From NCBI RefSeq assembly GCF_002797755.1, contig NZ_PGFI01000011.1, positions 1,364,001 through 1,428,000 on the forward strand: a stretch of 64,000 nt of DNA. The letters are read 5' to 3'. The position numbers and the translations under genes were made by a program. Below are positions 1-9,833 of the stretch, piece by piece (the first letter of the stretch is position 1; every line of letters begins with the position of its first letter). Under the pieces are notes generated by a model, which was given only the letters and a program-made list of their open reading frames with translations, did not search any database and was not told the origin of the DNA. This DNA comes from Brevirhabdus pacifica (lineage in GTDB: Bacteria; Pseudomonadota; Alphaproteobacteria; Rhodobacterales; Rhodobacteraceae).

Positions 1-616
1 AAGCGCCGATCAGCGTCACCACCACGGCCTGGCCCAGGACGCCCAGGCGCAGGATCCAGTCCCAGCGCCGGGTGATCGTGTTGGACCGGAGGTGGTCCTG
101 GTAGGTCCGGCCCACCGCCTTGACGGTATAGTAGATGCCCGCGCCGACAGTCAGCGCGCCGGCGATGCCCACCATCTGGATCCCGGCCGGCAGCGACATG
201 ATCTTGGCCGTCCATTCCGCGATGGTGGATCCCGATCCGGGCTTGTCAGTGTCGAAGCGGGTGAAGAGGACGGCCGCCGCGGCAAAGCCGATGGCCAGGT
301 GAATGAGCCCGGTGACGACCATGCCGATCCGGGCGATCACGCCCTTGATCTCGTGGCCGTAATCCTCAAGGTCGAACCAGGCGTCGACCAGCCGCCAGAC
401 TGCGTAGGCGGCCATGCCGGCCGCGATCAGGGCCAGAACGACAAGGCCCCAGGCGCTGGTCTCAAGTTTTTCCAAGGCCGATCCGGTGCCCTCGGCCCGC
501 TCACCCCGGGCGATGGCGAAAAGGGCAAAGCCCGCGATCACCAGATAGACAAGGCCGCGCCCGGCATAGCCCGCGCGCATGACGGGGGCGGTCCAGGACA
601 GATCGGGCGAGGACAT
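1..616 (-). CDS. DUF1206 family membrane protein (partial)
   Basis: Reads leftward from ATG 616 and is cut by the left window edge, so its C-terminus is not seen. The start is supported by an AAGGAG Shine-Dalgarno eight bases upstream. The visible 205 residues are a hydrophobic multi-pass protein with repeated Gly-rich helix pairs beginning GYAGRGLVYLVIAGFALFAI and GMVVTGLIHLAIGFAAAAVL, which is the internal-repeat pattern of DUF1206 proteins. These are inner-membrane proteins of unknown function. No operon partner is visible; the next gene is on the same strand about 130 bases upstream. Confidence 0.75.
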   Translation of the reverse strand, partial: MSSPDLSWTAPVMRAGYAGRGLVYLVIAGFALFAIARGERAEGTGSALEKLETSAWGLVVLALIAAGMAAYAVWRLVDAWFDLEDYGHEIKGVIARIGMVVTGLIHLAIGFAAAAVLFTRFDTDKPGSGSTIAEWTAKIMSLPAGIQMVGIAGALTVGAGIYYTVKAVGRTYQDHLRSNTITRRWDWILRLGVLGQAVVVTLIGA

Positions 617-743
617 GGGCAAGGCTCCTTGGGAGGGTCGGGAACGACTACTCATGGCCAACCGGTCCGGGGGCGGAATGTTCCCTGTCACCGCGTCATT
701 TGACACTTATCCCAAGGCCGGGCCTGCGGCGTCTGCCGCCCGA

Positions 744-2423
744 TCAGTCCTCGATCCCCAGCCGGTAGAGATGCAGCTCATACGTCGGGTGGGTTTCGGC
801 CCCCGAAACGCCCTTGCGCCAGTGTCGGAAGACCGAGCGCCAGTAGGGCTGAATGATGACGCCCTCCTCGCGCAGGATCTCTTCAAGCCGTCGCATCACG
901 CTGCGGCGGCGGTCGGCAACGGGCACGCCCAGCGCCTCGTTGAGGAGGCTGTCGAACTCCTTGTTGGAAAAGCCGCTCTCGTTCCAGGCGGCCCCGCTGC
1001 GATAGCCCAGCGCAAGCACCTGCACCCCCAGGGGGCGCATGTTCCAGTTGGTCGACGAAAAGGCATAGCTGGCCCAGTTGGGCGAGTAGATCGCGCCGGG
1101 GAGGCTGGTGCGGCGCACCTTGATCCCGGCATCGCGCAGCAGGGCCGCCACCGCGTCGGTGGTGGTCTTGCGCCAGTCGTCGTCGATCGAGACGAGCTCA
1201 TGCTCGAAATCGGCGAACCCGGCCTCGGTCATCAGCTCCAGCGCGCGCACCGGATCGAACTCGGCCGGGCCGATGTCGGCGTAATCGGGCTGCACCGGGC
1301 AGACGTGGTGGTTGGCGGCCACCAGCCCGCGGCCGCCATAGCCCAGCTCTAGACAGATCTCGTTGTCGACCGCCAGTGCCAGGGCGCGGCGCACGCGCGG
1401 GTCGGCATAGGGTTTGCGCCCGTCGATCTCGGCGCCCTGCTTGGCACGGATGACGATGGTGTTCGCTGTCAGTGTTTCGGATCGTTCCCACCCGATCTGG
1501 TCCATCAGTTCGATGAAATTGCCGACGCTTTCGTAAAGCATGTCGACCTCGCCGGCCTCGGCGGCGCGGGCCCAGGTCATGGGGTCCGTGCCGTAATCCA
1601 GAAACTCGATCCGGTCGAGGTGGGGGCCGCCGTATCCCGGCGTGTCGGCACCCCACCACCGGTGGGCCGTGTTGCGCACCAGCACGGCGCGGTGGTTCAG
1701 CTCGAAGCTTTCGGGAAGGAAGGGGCCGGTGCCGACGGGGCGGGTCAGGATCGCTTCGGGATCGAACCCCTCGGGGACGATCGCGGCGGGGTAATCGGCC
1801 ATGCCGGGGATGATCGAGACATCGGGGCGCGGCAGCACCAGCCGGACGGTCAGCGGATCCACCACCTCGGCGGCGCCATCCATCAACTGGCCCGTCGCGG
1901 GATCGATCAGGACCGACATGCGCCCGGCCATGGAATTGCCCTCAAGCGTGCTGTCGCACCAGAGCGCGATGTTGCGCAGCACATCGTCAGAGGTGAAGGG
2001 GCGTCCGTCGGACCATGTCACGTCGGGGCGGACGTGAAGAAGGTACTCGGTCGCGTCCTCGTTCACCTCCCAGCTTCTCAGCAACATGCCCCGGAAAGTG
2101 CCGTCGTGCTGATACTCGACCAGGTATTCCAGCCATCCGCGGGTGAAATTGGCGATCTGGCTCCAGTCGAAGAGGCGCGGGTCGAGGCCGGCGCGCACCT
2201 CTGTCTGGATGCGCAATGTCTTTCCTTGGGGGGCGGCCTCGTCGGTTTTCCGCTGGGCGATGGCGGGGGCGGTCAGGCCAAGGGCGCCATAGGCGGCCGC
2301 GCTGCTGGCGCCCAGCGCGGTGGCGCGGGCCAGGAATTCGCGCCGGGGCATCCCGCCGGCCCGGGTCTCCTCGGCAAGGGCGGCGATCAGCGGGTGCGTG
2401 GGGCGGGAATTGGGATCTGACAT
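744..2423 (-). CDS. Tat-exported ABC transporter substrate-binding protein, family 5
   Basis: Predicted periplasmic substrate-binding protein of the oligopeptide/dipeptide/nickel class (SBP_bac_5), 559 residues. The start at 2423 is chosen because AAGGAGAG lies just upstream; a longer reading to 2513 lacks this signal. The N-terminus has a twin-arginine signal (RREFLARA, residues 27-34) followed by a hydrophobic stretch and an APAIAQ cleavage region near residue 57. The body shows the family's lobe I/II pattern, e.g. [16 protein letters not shown] and [20 protein letters not shown]. No permease or ATPase gene is adjacent, so this is an orphan component or its transporter lies elsewhere. The ligand cannot be read from sequence. 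Confidence 0.85.
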   Translation of the reverse strand: MSDPNSRPTHPLIAALAEETRAGGMPRREFLARATALGASSAAAYGALGLTAPAIAQRKTDEAAPQGKTLRIQTEVRAGLDPRLFDWSQIANFTRGWLEYLVEYQHDGTFRGMLLRSWEVNEDATEYLLHVRPDVTWSDGRPFTSDDVLRNIALWCDSTLEGNSMAGRMSVLIDPATGQLMDGAAEVVDPLTVRLVLPRPDVSIIPGMADYPAAIVPEGFDPEAILTRPVGTGPFLPESFELNHRAVLVRNTAHRWWGADTPGYGGPHLDRIEFLDYGTDPMTWARAAEAGEVDMLYESVGNFIELMDQIGWERSETLTANTIVIRAKQGAEIDGRKPYADPRVRRALALAVDNEICLELGYGGRGLVAANHHVCPVQPDYADIGPAEFDPVRALELMTEAGFADFEHELVSIDDDWRKTTTDAVAALLRDAGIKVRRTSLPGAIYSPNWASYAFSSTNWNMRPLGVQVLALGYRSGAAWNESGFSNKEFDSLLNEALGVPVADRRRSVMRRLEEILREEGVIIQPYWRSVFRHWRKGVSGAETHPTYELHLYRLGIED

Positions 2424-2579
2424 CGGTCTCTCCTTGCTGGTGCGGCCGAACCCGGAGGGGCGCCCGAACGGCCCCCGACCAGCGCCCGGACCATACCCGA
2501 ACCTCACATCCAAATCAGAGCCGACATCCCGCCGGATTGCAACCGGACTCCCGACCGGCGGGGCCGGGTCGCGTCGTAT

Positions 2580-3527
2580 TCAGAACGGCACCACCGGGTG
2601 CCAGTTCCCCATCCGCGCCCGGAACCACGTCCGCTGGCGCTTGGCGTATTGGTGGGTGGCGATCTTGGCGCGCGCCACCGCCGTCGCCAGATCGATCTCG
2701 CCCTGCAGGTGGGCGATGAGTTCGGGCGCGCCGATTGCCCGCGACGACAGGGCCGCGGGATCCCAGCCGGGCAGGTTTGCCCGGGCCTCTTCCAGCGCGC
2801 CCTGATCCATCATCTGGTCGAACCGCAGGTCGATGCGGGCGTTGAGCGCGTCGCGCCCGGGGCTCAGGACGATGGGGAGAACCCGGTCGATCGGCAAAAG
2901 CGGGGCAGGGGTCGCGTCCTGCCAGGTGCGCAGGCCCCGACCGGTGGCGCGCAGGACCTCCAGCGCGCGCTGCACCCTTTTGGGGTTGGCCAGATCGATG
3001 CCGCCCGCGGTGGCCGGATCCTCGCGCACAAGCTCCGCCGCCAAGGCCGCAACGCCTTCCTCACGCAGGCGGGCGTCAAGTTCGGCGCGGAGGTCGGCGG
3101 GGGTCGCGGGGATGGGCGCCAGCCCCTCGGTCAGGGCGCGGAAATAAAGACCCGTGCCGCCCACCACAACCGGGCGGGGGGCGTTCGGCCCCTCCAGGAT
3201 CTCCGCCACCTCGCGCAGCCAGTGGCCGACCGAATAGCTGTCGCCGGCAGCCACGTGGCCGTAAAGGCGATGGGGCAGCGCGGCCTCTTCCCCGGCCGAA
3301 GGACGGGCGGTCAACAGCCGCCAGTTGCCATAGACCTGAAGCGCGTCGGCGTTGACGATGAGGCCGCCGCCCTCGCGCACGATCCGGGCGGCCAGCGCCG
3401 ATTTGCCCGATGCGGTCGGCCCCGCGATCAGCACCGGCCGATCGGGCGGCAGGTCGCGCAGCAGGCGGTCAACCTGCGCATCCACTGCGTCGGGGGCGGT
3501 ATCTGCGGGGCGGGGGGCAGTGTTCAT
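2580..3527 (-). CDS. miaA: tRNA dimethylallyltransferase MiaA
   Basis: Transfers dimethylallyl from DMAPP to A37 of UNN-decoding tRNAs, in the cytoplasm. The 315-residue product has the P-loop GPTASGKS (residues 36-43), the LQVY substrate region, the GGTGLYFRALTEGL motif and a C-terminal QRTWFRARMGNWHP segment, all MiaA hallmarks. ATG 3527 is chosen because GAAGG precedes it and the P-loop then falls at the usual distance; the frame stays open to 3695. It is divergent from pyrH, about 150 bases away. Confidence 0.93.
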   Translation of the reverse strand: MNTAPRPADTAPDAVDAQVDRLLRDLPPDRPVLIAGPTASGKSALAARIVREGGGLIVNADALQVYGNWRLLTARPSAGEEAALPHRLYGHVAAGDSYSVGHWLREVAEILEGPNAPRPVVVGGTGLYFRALTEGLAPIPATPADLRAELDARLREEGVAALAAELVREDPATAGGIDLANPKRVQRALEVLRATGRGLRTWQDATPAPLLPIDRVLPIVLSPGRDALNARIDLRFDQMMDQGALEEARANLPGWDPAALSSRAIGAPELIAHLQGEIDLATAVARAKIATHQYAKRQRTWFRARMGNWHPVVPF

Positions 3528-3676
3528 CAGGGTCCTTCGTGCAGCCGGCGTGCTGATCGTCCGGTCAGGGCGCCGCGTAATGCCGCCGCCGGCCGACGAC
3601 AAGCCGTTTAAGCGTTGAACGTGATCCTGTTTTGGCACATTGTCGCGTCGATTTTCCAGACAAGGAGCCCTCCCGC

Positions 3677-4414
3677 ATGACCGACCCCAATCCAAGCGAC
3701 CATCAGGTGTCCTACAAGCGGGTTCTGCTGAAGATCTCGGGAGAGGCGCTCATGGGGGACCAGGGTTACGGTCTGCATCCGCCGACGGTCGAGCGGATCG
3801 CCCAGGAGGTCAAGAGCGTCCATGACATGGGCGTCGAGATTGCCATGGTCATCGGCGGCGGCAACATCTTTCGCGGCCTGCAAGGCAGCGCCCAGGGGAT
3901 GGAGCGGACGACCGCCGACTACATGGGCATGCTGGCGACGGTGATGAACGCGCTGGCGATGCAGTCGGCGCTGGAGACCATCGGCGTCTTCACCCGGGTC
4001 ATCAGCGCCATCCCCATGGACCAGATCTGCGAGCCCTACATCCGCCGCCGCGCCGTCCGTCATCTGGAAAAGGGCCGCGTCTGCATCTTCGCCGCCGGCA
4101 CCGGCAATCCCTATTTCACCACCGACACCGCCGCCACGCTGCGCGCCAACGAAATGTCCTGCGAGGCGATCTTCAAGGGCACCAAGGTCGACGGCGTCTA
4201 TGACGCGGACCCGATGCTGGACCCCACCGCGACCCGCTATGACGAGGTCAGCTACGACGACGTGCTGCAAAAGCGGCTGAAGGTGATGGACGCCTCGGCC
4301 ATCGCACTTGCCCGCGACAACAGCCTGCCAATCATCGTCTTCTCGCTGGATGAGCCGGGCGGCTTCCGCACCATCCTCGAGGGCAAAGGCACCTATACCC
4401 GCGTTCACGGCTGA
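3677..4414 (+). CDS. pyrH: uridylate kinase PyrH
   Basis: Phosphorylates UMP to UDP in pyrimidine nucleotide synthesis. The 245-residue protein belongs to the amino-acid-kinase fold family: [19 protein letters not shown] at residues 14-32, GGGNIFRG, the acceptor segment [14 protein letters not shown], and the Lys/Asp-rich [14 protein letters not shown] block. ATG 3677 follows AAGGAGCCC. It heads the conserved pyrH-frr-uppS-cdsA-dxr-rseP-bamA order found across alphaproteobacteria, with a 173-base gap before frr that could hold a promoter. Confidence 0.95.
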   Translation: MTDPNPSDHQVSYKRVLLKISGEALMGDQGYGLHPPTVERIAQEVKSVHDMGVEIAMVIGGGNIFRGLQGSAQGMERTTADYMGMLATVMNALAMQSALETIGVFTRVISAIPMDQICEPYIRRRAVRHLEKGRVCIFAAGTGNPYFTTDTAATLRANEMSCEAIFKGTKVDGVYDADPMLDPTATRYDEVSYDDVLQKRLKVMDASAIALARDNSLPIIVFSLDEPGGFRTILEGKGTYTRVHG

Positions 4415-4587
4415 GCGTCACGCGACCGGGCCCGGCGCCCCGTGGTGGGCCACAGGCCCGTCTGGGCGGGGCCGGCCGGGGGCGTCGATCGGGCGCCCGC
4501 CGGGCTTGAGCCTATACAAGCTCGGTCGCTTGACGTTATAGCTGTGCCAACCCAGTCAAATATCGACTAAAAAACGGATACCCAGAA

Positions 4588-5154
4588 ATGGCAGACAACG
4601 ATATCGAAATCGATCTGGACGATCTTGGCCATCGCATGGATGGCGCCATGACCGCGCTGCGCTCGGAATTCCAGAGCCTGCGCACCGGGCGGGCCTCGGC
4701 CTCGATGCTGGATACGATCACGGTCAACGCCTATGACACGGTCACCCCGCTCAACCAGGTGGGCACGGTTAACGTCCCCGAACCGCGGATGCTTACCGTC
4801 ACCGTCTGGGACAAGCAGCTGGTCAACAAGGTCGAAAAGGCGATCCGCGAGTCGGGGCTGGGGATCAACCCGGTCATGGACGGCACGGTCATCCGCCTGC
4901 CGATCCCCGAGCTGAACGAGGAACGCCGCCGCGAGCTGACCAAGATCGCCGCCCAATATGCCGAGGCCGCCCGCGTGGCGGTGCGCAACGTGCGCCGCGA
5001 CGGGATGGACCAGATCAAGAATGCCAAGTCCGCGGGCATGAGCGAGGACGACCAGAAGATCTGGTCCGGCGAGATCCAGGAGATGACGGACAAGCACATC
5101 GCCGCCATCGACGCGGCGCTGGAGTCCAAGCAGGCCGAGATCATGCAGGTCTGA
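4588..5154 (+). CDS. frr: ribosome recycling factor
   Basis: Splits post-termination 70S ribosomes together with EF-G. At 188 residues it has the family's usual length. Typical segments are [48 protein letters not shown] and the C-terminal helix ending near [16 protein letters not shown]. It follows pyrH and precedes uppS in the conserved alphaproteobacterial translation/envelope cluster. Confidence 0.95.
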   Translation: MADNDIEIDLDDLGHRMDGAMTALRSEFQSLRTGRASASMLDTITVNAYDTVTPLNQVGTVNVPEPRMLTVTVWDKQLVNKVEKAIRESGLGINPVMDGTVIRLPIPELNEERRRELTKIAAQYAEAARVAVRNVRRDGMDQIKNAKSAGMSEDDQKIWSGEIQEMTDKHIAAIDAALESKQAEIMQV

Positions 5155-5259
5155 TCACCGGGTGGGCGGCCGGGAGCCGCCCGCCGGCGCGCATGGCCCA
5201 TAGGCGGGCCCGGCGCGATCCGGTATAGTGTCCCAGGCGTAGCGTACAGGATATCCCGC

Positions 5260-5982
5260 GTGGCAGATGAAGCCCAAAAGAACCGGCCGAGACATGTGGC
5301 CATCATCATGGATGGCAACGGCCGCTGGGCGACCCAACGCAAGCGTCCGCGCCTGTTCGGGCACCAGGCCGGCGCGCGCCGTGTCCGCGAGATCGTGGAA
5401 GCCTGCCCAGAGCTGGGCGTGCATTACCTGACCATCTTCGCCTTCTCGACCGAGAACTGGAAACGCACCCAGTCCGAGGTTGCGGGGCTGATGTCGCTCT
5501 TTCGGCGTTATATCGCCAAGGAGATGCAGGAGTTCATGCGCCAGGGCGTGCGGGTCCGCTTCATCGGCGACCGGGTGCGGCTGGATGCCAAGCTCCGTGC
5601 CCTGATGGACGAGGTCGAGGCGCTGACGATCGCCAATGACCGCACCCACCTGACCATCGCCCTGAACTACGGCGGCCGCGACGAGGTGGCCCGCGCCACC
5701 CGGCGCTTAGCCCAGGAGGTCGCCGCCGACCGCCTGCACCCCGATGAGGTGGACGAAACGACGCTGGCGCGTTTCCTCGATACCTGCGTCCTTCCCGACC
5801 CCGACCTGGTGATCCGCACCAGCGGCGAGGCGCGGATCTCGAACTTCCTGCTGTGGCAATCGGCCTACGCGGAATATGAATTCATCGACACGCTCTGGCC
5901 TGACTTCACCCCCGAGGTGTTCGAGTCGGTGCTGGAAAATTTCGGAAACCGCGAACGGCGGTTCGGAGCAGTCCCTGCATGA
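5260..5982 (+). CDS. uppS: polyprenyl diphosphate synthase UppS
   Basis: Condenses isopentenyl diphosphate onto farnesyl diphosphate to make the undecaprenyl carrier for peptidoglycan and O-antigen. The 240-residue cis-prenyltransferase has MDGNGRWA with catalytic Asp18, the HQAGARRVREIVE block, FAFSTENWKR and the C-terminal RTSGEARISNFLLWQSAYAE. Its stop overlaps the cdsA start by four bases (ATGA), implying translational coupling and one operon. Confidence 0.95.
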   Translation: MADEAQKNRPRHVAIIMDGNGRWATQRKRPRLFGHQAGARRVREIVEACPELGVHYLTIFAFSTENWKRTQSEVAGLMSLFRRYIAKEMQEFMRQGVRVRFIGDRVRLDAKLRALMDEVEALTIANDRTHLTIALNYGGRDEVARATRRLAQEVAADRLHPDEVDETTLARFLDTCVLPDPDLVIRTSGEARISNFLLWQSAYAEYEFIDTLWPDFTPEVFESVLENFGNRERRFGAVPA

Positions 5983-6827
5983 GCGAGCTTTCGGCCTCGA
6001 CCACGACCCACCCGACGTCCCCTGCAAGCGCCGCCCCCAAGACAGGCGGACGCTGGGACGACCTGATGCCGCGCCTGATCTCGGGCGCCGTGATGGTCGG
6101 CGTCGGCGTCTTCGCGATCTGGATGGGCGGGATCTGGTTCCAGGCCCTGGTTTCCATCGCGACCGGGCTGATGATCTGGGAGCTGACCCGCATGGTCGCC
6201 CCGGAGGTTGCGGCCCGCGGCGTGCTGTTCGGCCAGTTTTCGGTCGCGCTGATCATGGCGGTGCCGCAGATCGGTGCCCTGTGGATCCTGCCTTGGGTGA
6301 TCGGCCTGGCGTTGGTGGCGACGCTGACCATGCCGCGCCGCTCGTCGATCTACGCGATCTTCTTTTCGGCCATCCTGATCGCGGGCTACGGGCTGGTGAC
6401 CTTCCGCAGCCTGAACGGCGTCACGTGGCTGTTCTGGATGGTGATCGTCGTCGTGGTGACGGATGTATTCGGATATTTCGCCGGCCGGTTCATCGGCGGG
6501 CCCAAGTTCTGGCCGCGTGTCAGCCCCAAGAAGACCTGGTCGGGCACCGTCGCGGGCTGGATCGGCGCGGGGCTGGTGGGGGCGATCTTCCTTGTCTACA
6601 CCACCGCCGGGCGCGATCTTATCTGGATCTCGATGCTGCTGTCCTTTGCCTCGCAGATGGGCGACGTGGCCGAATCGGCGCTCAAGCGCAGGGTAGGGGT
6701 CAAGGACAGCTCGAACCTGATCCCCGGGCACGGCGGGCTTTTCGACCGGTTCGACGGCCTTCTGGGCGCGGCGCTGTTCATGCTGCTCGTGGCCTCCCTG
6801 GTCGAGGTGCCCGAGGTCCGCTTTTGA
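5979..6827 (+). CDS. cdsA: phosphatidate cytidylyltransferase CdsA
   Basis: Makes CDP-diacylglycerol from phosphatidate and CTP at the inner membrane. The 282-residue polytopic protein carries the CDP-DAG synthase signature near its C-terminus: SALKRRVGVKDSSNLIPGHG followed by GLFDRFDGLL. A soluble N-terminal segment of about 30 residues precedes the first helix. It overlaps uppS upstream and dxr downstream by four bases each. Confidence 0.93.
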   Translation: MSELSASTTTHPTSPASAAPKTGGRWDDLMPRLISGAVMVGVGVFAIWMGGIWFQALVSIATGLMIWELTRMVAPEVAARGVLFGQFSVALIMAVPQIGALWILPWVIGLALVATLTMPRRSSIYAIFFSAILIAGYGLVTFRSLNGVTWLFWMVIVVVVTDVFGYFAGRFIGGPKFWPRVSPKKTWSGTVAGWIGAGLVGAIFLVYTTAGRDLIWISMLLSFASQMGDVAESALKRRVGVKDSSNLIPGHGGLFDRFDGLLGAALFMLLVASLVEVPEVRF

Positions 6828-8008
6828 CACGCAAGGTTTCGGTCTTTGGCGCGACGGGGTCCATCGGTGTCAGCACGGTGGATCTGCTGACGCGGGGCCG
6901 CGACGTTGATCCGTCCGCTTACGACGTGGTCGCGCTGACGGGCGGGGCCAACGTGGCGCTGCTGGCCCAACAGGCCCGGGCCCTTGATGCCAGCCTTGCC
7001 GTCACCGCCCATCCGTCCTGCCTGCCCGAGCTGCGCGAGCGGCTGGCGGGCACGCGCATCGAATGCGCCAGCGGCGCCGATGCAATCATCGAGGCCGCCC
7101 GCCGACCCGTCGACTGGGCCATGTCGGCCATCGTGGGCGCGGCCGGTCTGCCGCCGGGGCTTGCGGTGCTTGAGCAGGGCGCCACACTGGCGCTGGCCAA
7201 CAAGGAAAGCCTGGTGGCGGCCGGCCCGCTGATGATGGCCACGGCCCGGCGTCACGGCGCCACGCTGCTGCCCGTCGACAGCGAGCATTCGGGCATCTTC
7301 CAATGCCTTGGCCAGGAGGATCCGGCAGGGGTGGAGCGGGTGATCCTGACCGCCTCGGGCGGGCCGTTTCGCGACTGGAGCATGGAGCGGTTGCGCCAGG
7401 TGACCCCGGCCCAGGCCGCGACCCATCCCAACTGGGACATGGGCCAGCGGATCACCATCGACAGCGCCTCGATGTTCAACAAGGCGATGGAAATCATCGA
7501 GACCCATGAGTTTTTCGGTCTGGACCCGGCCCGGATCGAGGTGCTGGTCCATCCGCAATCGCTGGTCCACGCGCTGGTGGGCTTCCGGGACGGCGGGATC
7601 CTGGCGCACCTGGGCCCGGCCGACATGCGCCATGCCATCGGCTATGCGCTGCACTGGCCGGGGCGCGGTGACGTTCCCGTCGAGCGGCTGGACCTGGCCG
7701 CCCTGGGGCGACTGGATTTCGAAGCGCCTGACGAAAACCGCTTTCCCGCCCTGCGCCTGGCGCGCGAGGTGATGGAGGCCGGCGGCCTTGCGGGGGCCGC
7801 GTTCAACGCCGCCAAGGAAACGGCGCTGGACCTATTCATTGATAAACGTATCGGGTTTTTGGACATGGCTGTGCTTGTCGAACATGTGTTGGACACGCTT
7901 TCTGCCGAAACGAGACTTGGAAGTGCCGAGTTTAACCTTGATAACGTGCTGAACGTGGACCATCTGGCACGTAAGGCGGCGATCGATTCCGCCCGTGTCC
8001 GGGCGTAG
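6824..8008 (+). CDS. dxr: 1-deoxy-D-xylulose 5-phosphate reductoisomerase
   Basis: Second step of the MEP isoprenoid pathway: NADPH-dependent conversion of DXP to MEP. The start is a TTG at 6824 overlapping the cdsA stop (TTGA). It gives a 394-residue product beginning TRKVSVFGATGSIG, so the NADPH loop falls at the usual N-terminal position. Also visible are NKESLVAAG, the metal/substrate motif LPVDSEHSGIFQCL, and GQRITIDSASMFNKAMEIIE. No ATG fits the family's N-terminus, so the rare TTG start is well supported. Confidence 0.93.
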   Translation: MTRKVSVFGATGSIGVSTVDLLTRGRDVDPSAYDVVALTGGANVALLAQQARALDASLAVTAHPSCLPELRERLAGTRIECASGADAIIEAARRPVDWAMSAIVGAAGLPPGLAVLEQGATLALANKESLVAAGPLMMATARRHGATLLPVDSEHSGIFQCLGQEDPAGVERVILTASGGPFRDWSMERLRQVTPAQAATHPNWDMGQRITIDSASMFNKAMEIIETHEFFGLDPARIEVLVHPQSLVHALVGFRDGGILAHLGPADMRHAIGYALHWPGRGDVPVERLDLAALGRLDFEAPDENRFPALRLAREVMEAGGLAGAAFNAAKETALDLFIDKRIGFLDMAVLVEHVLDTLSAETRLGSAEFNLDNVLNVDHLARKAAIDSARVRA

Positions 8009-8020
8009 GAGAGTGTTGGT

Positions 8021-9349
8021 ATGATCGATATGTTGCCGTCTTTCGGCGGGTTTCTCGGAACTTTCGGGGCTTTCATCCTTGCCTTGAGCATCATCGTCGC
8101 CATTCACGAATATGGGCATTACATCGTCGGTCGCTGGTGCGGCATCCACGCCGAGGTCTTCTCGCTCGGATTCGGGCCGGTTCTCTTCTCGACCTTCGAC
8201 AAGCACGGCACGCGCTGGCAATTGGCCGCGCTGCCCTTCGGCGGCTACGTCAAGTTCCTGGGCGACGCCGACGCCGCCAGCGGCAAGGACGGCTCGCAGA
8301 TCTCCGAAATGACGCCGGAAGAGGCCAAGCGCACCATGCACGGTGCCGCCCTCTGGCGGCGCTCGGCCACGGTGGCGGCGGGGCCGGTCTTCAACTTCAT
8401 CCTGTCGATCGTGGTCTTCGCGGGCGTCATGTGGACCCAGGGCGTCGCGGTCGAAACACCGACCGTCGGCAGCCTCAAGACCCTGCCGCAGGAACAATCC
8501 GCCCTGCAGGAAGGCGACGAGATCCTGGCGGTCGATGGCAAGGAGGTCGCCGATTTCGGCGAACTTTTCACCCTGACCGACACGCTGGATCTGGGCCCGG
8601 TCGAATACACCGTGCGCCGTGACGGCGAGGTGACCGAGGTGACGGGTCCGTTCCCGATGCCCGCCCGCATCGACCAGATCCACCCCAAATCGGCCGCGAT
8701 GGACGTGGGCCTCGAGGTGGGGGATGTCATCCAAACCATCGAGGGCAAGCCCATCACCGCGTTCCGCGAGCTGCGCCAGATCGTCGAGGTTTCGGAAGGC
8801 CGCCCGCTTCTGATGAGCGTGTGGCGGGACGGCAAGACCTTCGACGTGACCCTCGTGCCCCAGCGCCGCGACCTGCCGCTGCCCGAGGGCGGGTTTGAGA
8901 CCCGCTATCTGATCGGGGTCTCGGGGGGGCTGTTCTTCGAGCCGCTGACCGAGACGCCGGGTCCGTTCGAGGCCGTGGGCTACGGCATCCAGCAGACCTG
9001 GTCGATCGTCAAATCCTCGCTTTCAGGGCTGGCGCATATCGTCACCGGCGCGATCAGCTCGTGCAACCTTCAGGGGCCGCTGGGCATCGCCGAGACCTCT
9101 GGCGCCGCTGCCAGCCAGGGCGTGCAGAGCTTCGTGTGGTTCATCGCCGTGCTGTCGACGGCCGTCGGCCTTCTGAACCTTTTCCCGGTGCCGGTTCTTG
9201 ATGGCGGACATCTGGTCTTCCACGCCTACGAGGCCGTGGTCGGCAAGCCGCCCACGGACCGGGCGCTGCGGGTTTTCTTCGCGGTGGGGCTGGCCTTCAT
9301 CGTGACGCTGATGGTCTTTGCGCTTAGCAACGACATCTTCTGCCCCTGA
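8021..9349 (+). CDS. rseP: site-2 protease RseP
   Basis: Membrane-embedded zinc metalloprotease (RIP family) that cleaves transmembrane segments such as anti-sigma factors. The 442-residue protein has HEYGH at residues 29-33 in the first helix, PDZ-type periplasmic segments (e.g. LEVGDVIQTIEGKPI) and the distal zinc ligand motif NLFPVPVLDGGH near residue 393. It sits between dxr and bamA, the standard position. Confidence 0.93.
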   Translation: MIDMLPSFGGFLGTFGAFILALSIIVAIHEYGHYIVGRWCGIHAEVFSLGFGPVLFSTFDKHGTRWQLAALPFGGYVKFLGDADAASGKDGSQISEMTPEEAKRTMHGAALWRRSATVAAGPVFNFILSIVVFAGVMWTQGVAVETPTVGSLKTLPQEQSALQEGDEILAVDGKEVADFGELFTLTDTLDLGPVEYTVRRDGEVTEVTGPFPMPARIDQIHPKSAAMDVGLEVGDVIQTIEGKPITAFRELRQIVEVSEGRPLLMSVWRDGKTFDVTLVPQRRDLPLPEGGFETRYLIGVSGGLFFEPLTETPGPFEAVGYGIQQTWSIVKSSLSGLAHIVTGAISSCNLQGPLGIAETSGAAASQGVQSFVWFIAVLSTAVGLLNLFPVPVLDGGHLVFHAYEAVVGKPPTDRALRVFFAVGLAFIVTLMVFALSNDIFCP

Positions 9350-9517
9350 TCCTTCCGGCCCCGTTGGGGGCCGGGGCGGCGCCCGATGGGGTCGCCCGAT
9401 CACGGCAATGCCATTCGAATTGTCACGAGATGGTCAGGCGCGTGCCGCATTTGCGCCAGATTTCGCCCCCACGATCCGAAGCCATATGCGTACCTCCGGC
9501 CACGAAAGGCTTCGACC

Positions 9518-9643
9518 ATGCAGATCATTTCTTCGGGATATCGCGGCGTGGCCCTTGTTCTGGGCCTGAACCTGGACCGCCTTCTGTGGCTTGCGACCAT
9601 CGGTGGCGCATTGGCGCTGAGCGCCTATATCGCCTCTCTCTGA
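9518..9643 (+). CDS. small single-pass membrane protein, 41 aa
   Basis: Short reading frame in the rseP-bamA gap. ATG 9518 has GAAAGG eight bases upstream. The product is a short polar N-terminus (MQIISSGYRG) followed by one hydrophobic helix covering most of residues 11-40. I recognise no family. Lying between two envelope-biogenesis genes suggests an envelope role, but that is inference. The initiation signal and one uninterrupted hydrophobic helix favour a real gene; it could still be a chance frame. Confidence 0.5.
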   Translation: MQIISSGYRGVALVLGLNLDRLLWLATIGGALALSAYIASL

Positions 9644-9771
9644 TCCCGGATCGATGCGCGCGGCACCCTGAAAGGGGTGGCGCGAACCAGCTTCCGCCCC
9701 CTGCTCGGCGCGGGGCGCCAGGCGGTGCCCGGCCGCTGTTGCGCAGATGCTGCATCGGGCGCGAGTTCGTT

Positions 9772-9809
9772 TTGACACGTTAGGGCTTTGCCGCTAGTCA
9801 GGCTATAAT
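9772..9809 (+). promoter_or_regulatory. candidate bamA promoter elements
   Basis: A consensus TTGACA (9772-9777) and a consensus TATAAT (9804-9809) lie just upstream of bamA, but 26 bases apart, too far for one sigma-70 promoter. TTGACA has a weak TAGTCA partner at 17 bases. Either element may belong to a promoter; which one is used cannot be decided here. Confidence 0.3.
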
Positions 9810-9833
9810 AAACCGACTGGCAAGGGGCCGAGC

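Noticed and set aside
5865-6830. Minus-strand frame opposite cdsA
   Set aside because: Low-complexity His/Asp/Arg/Gln composition typical of antisense frames; cdsA signature on the other strand.
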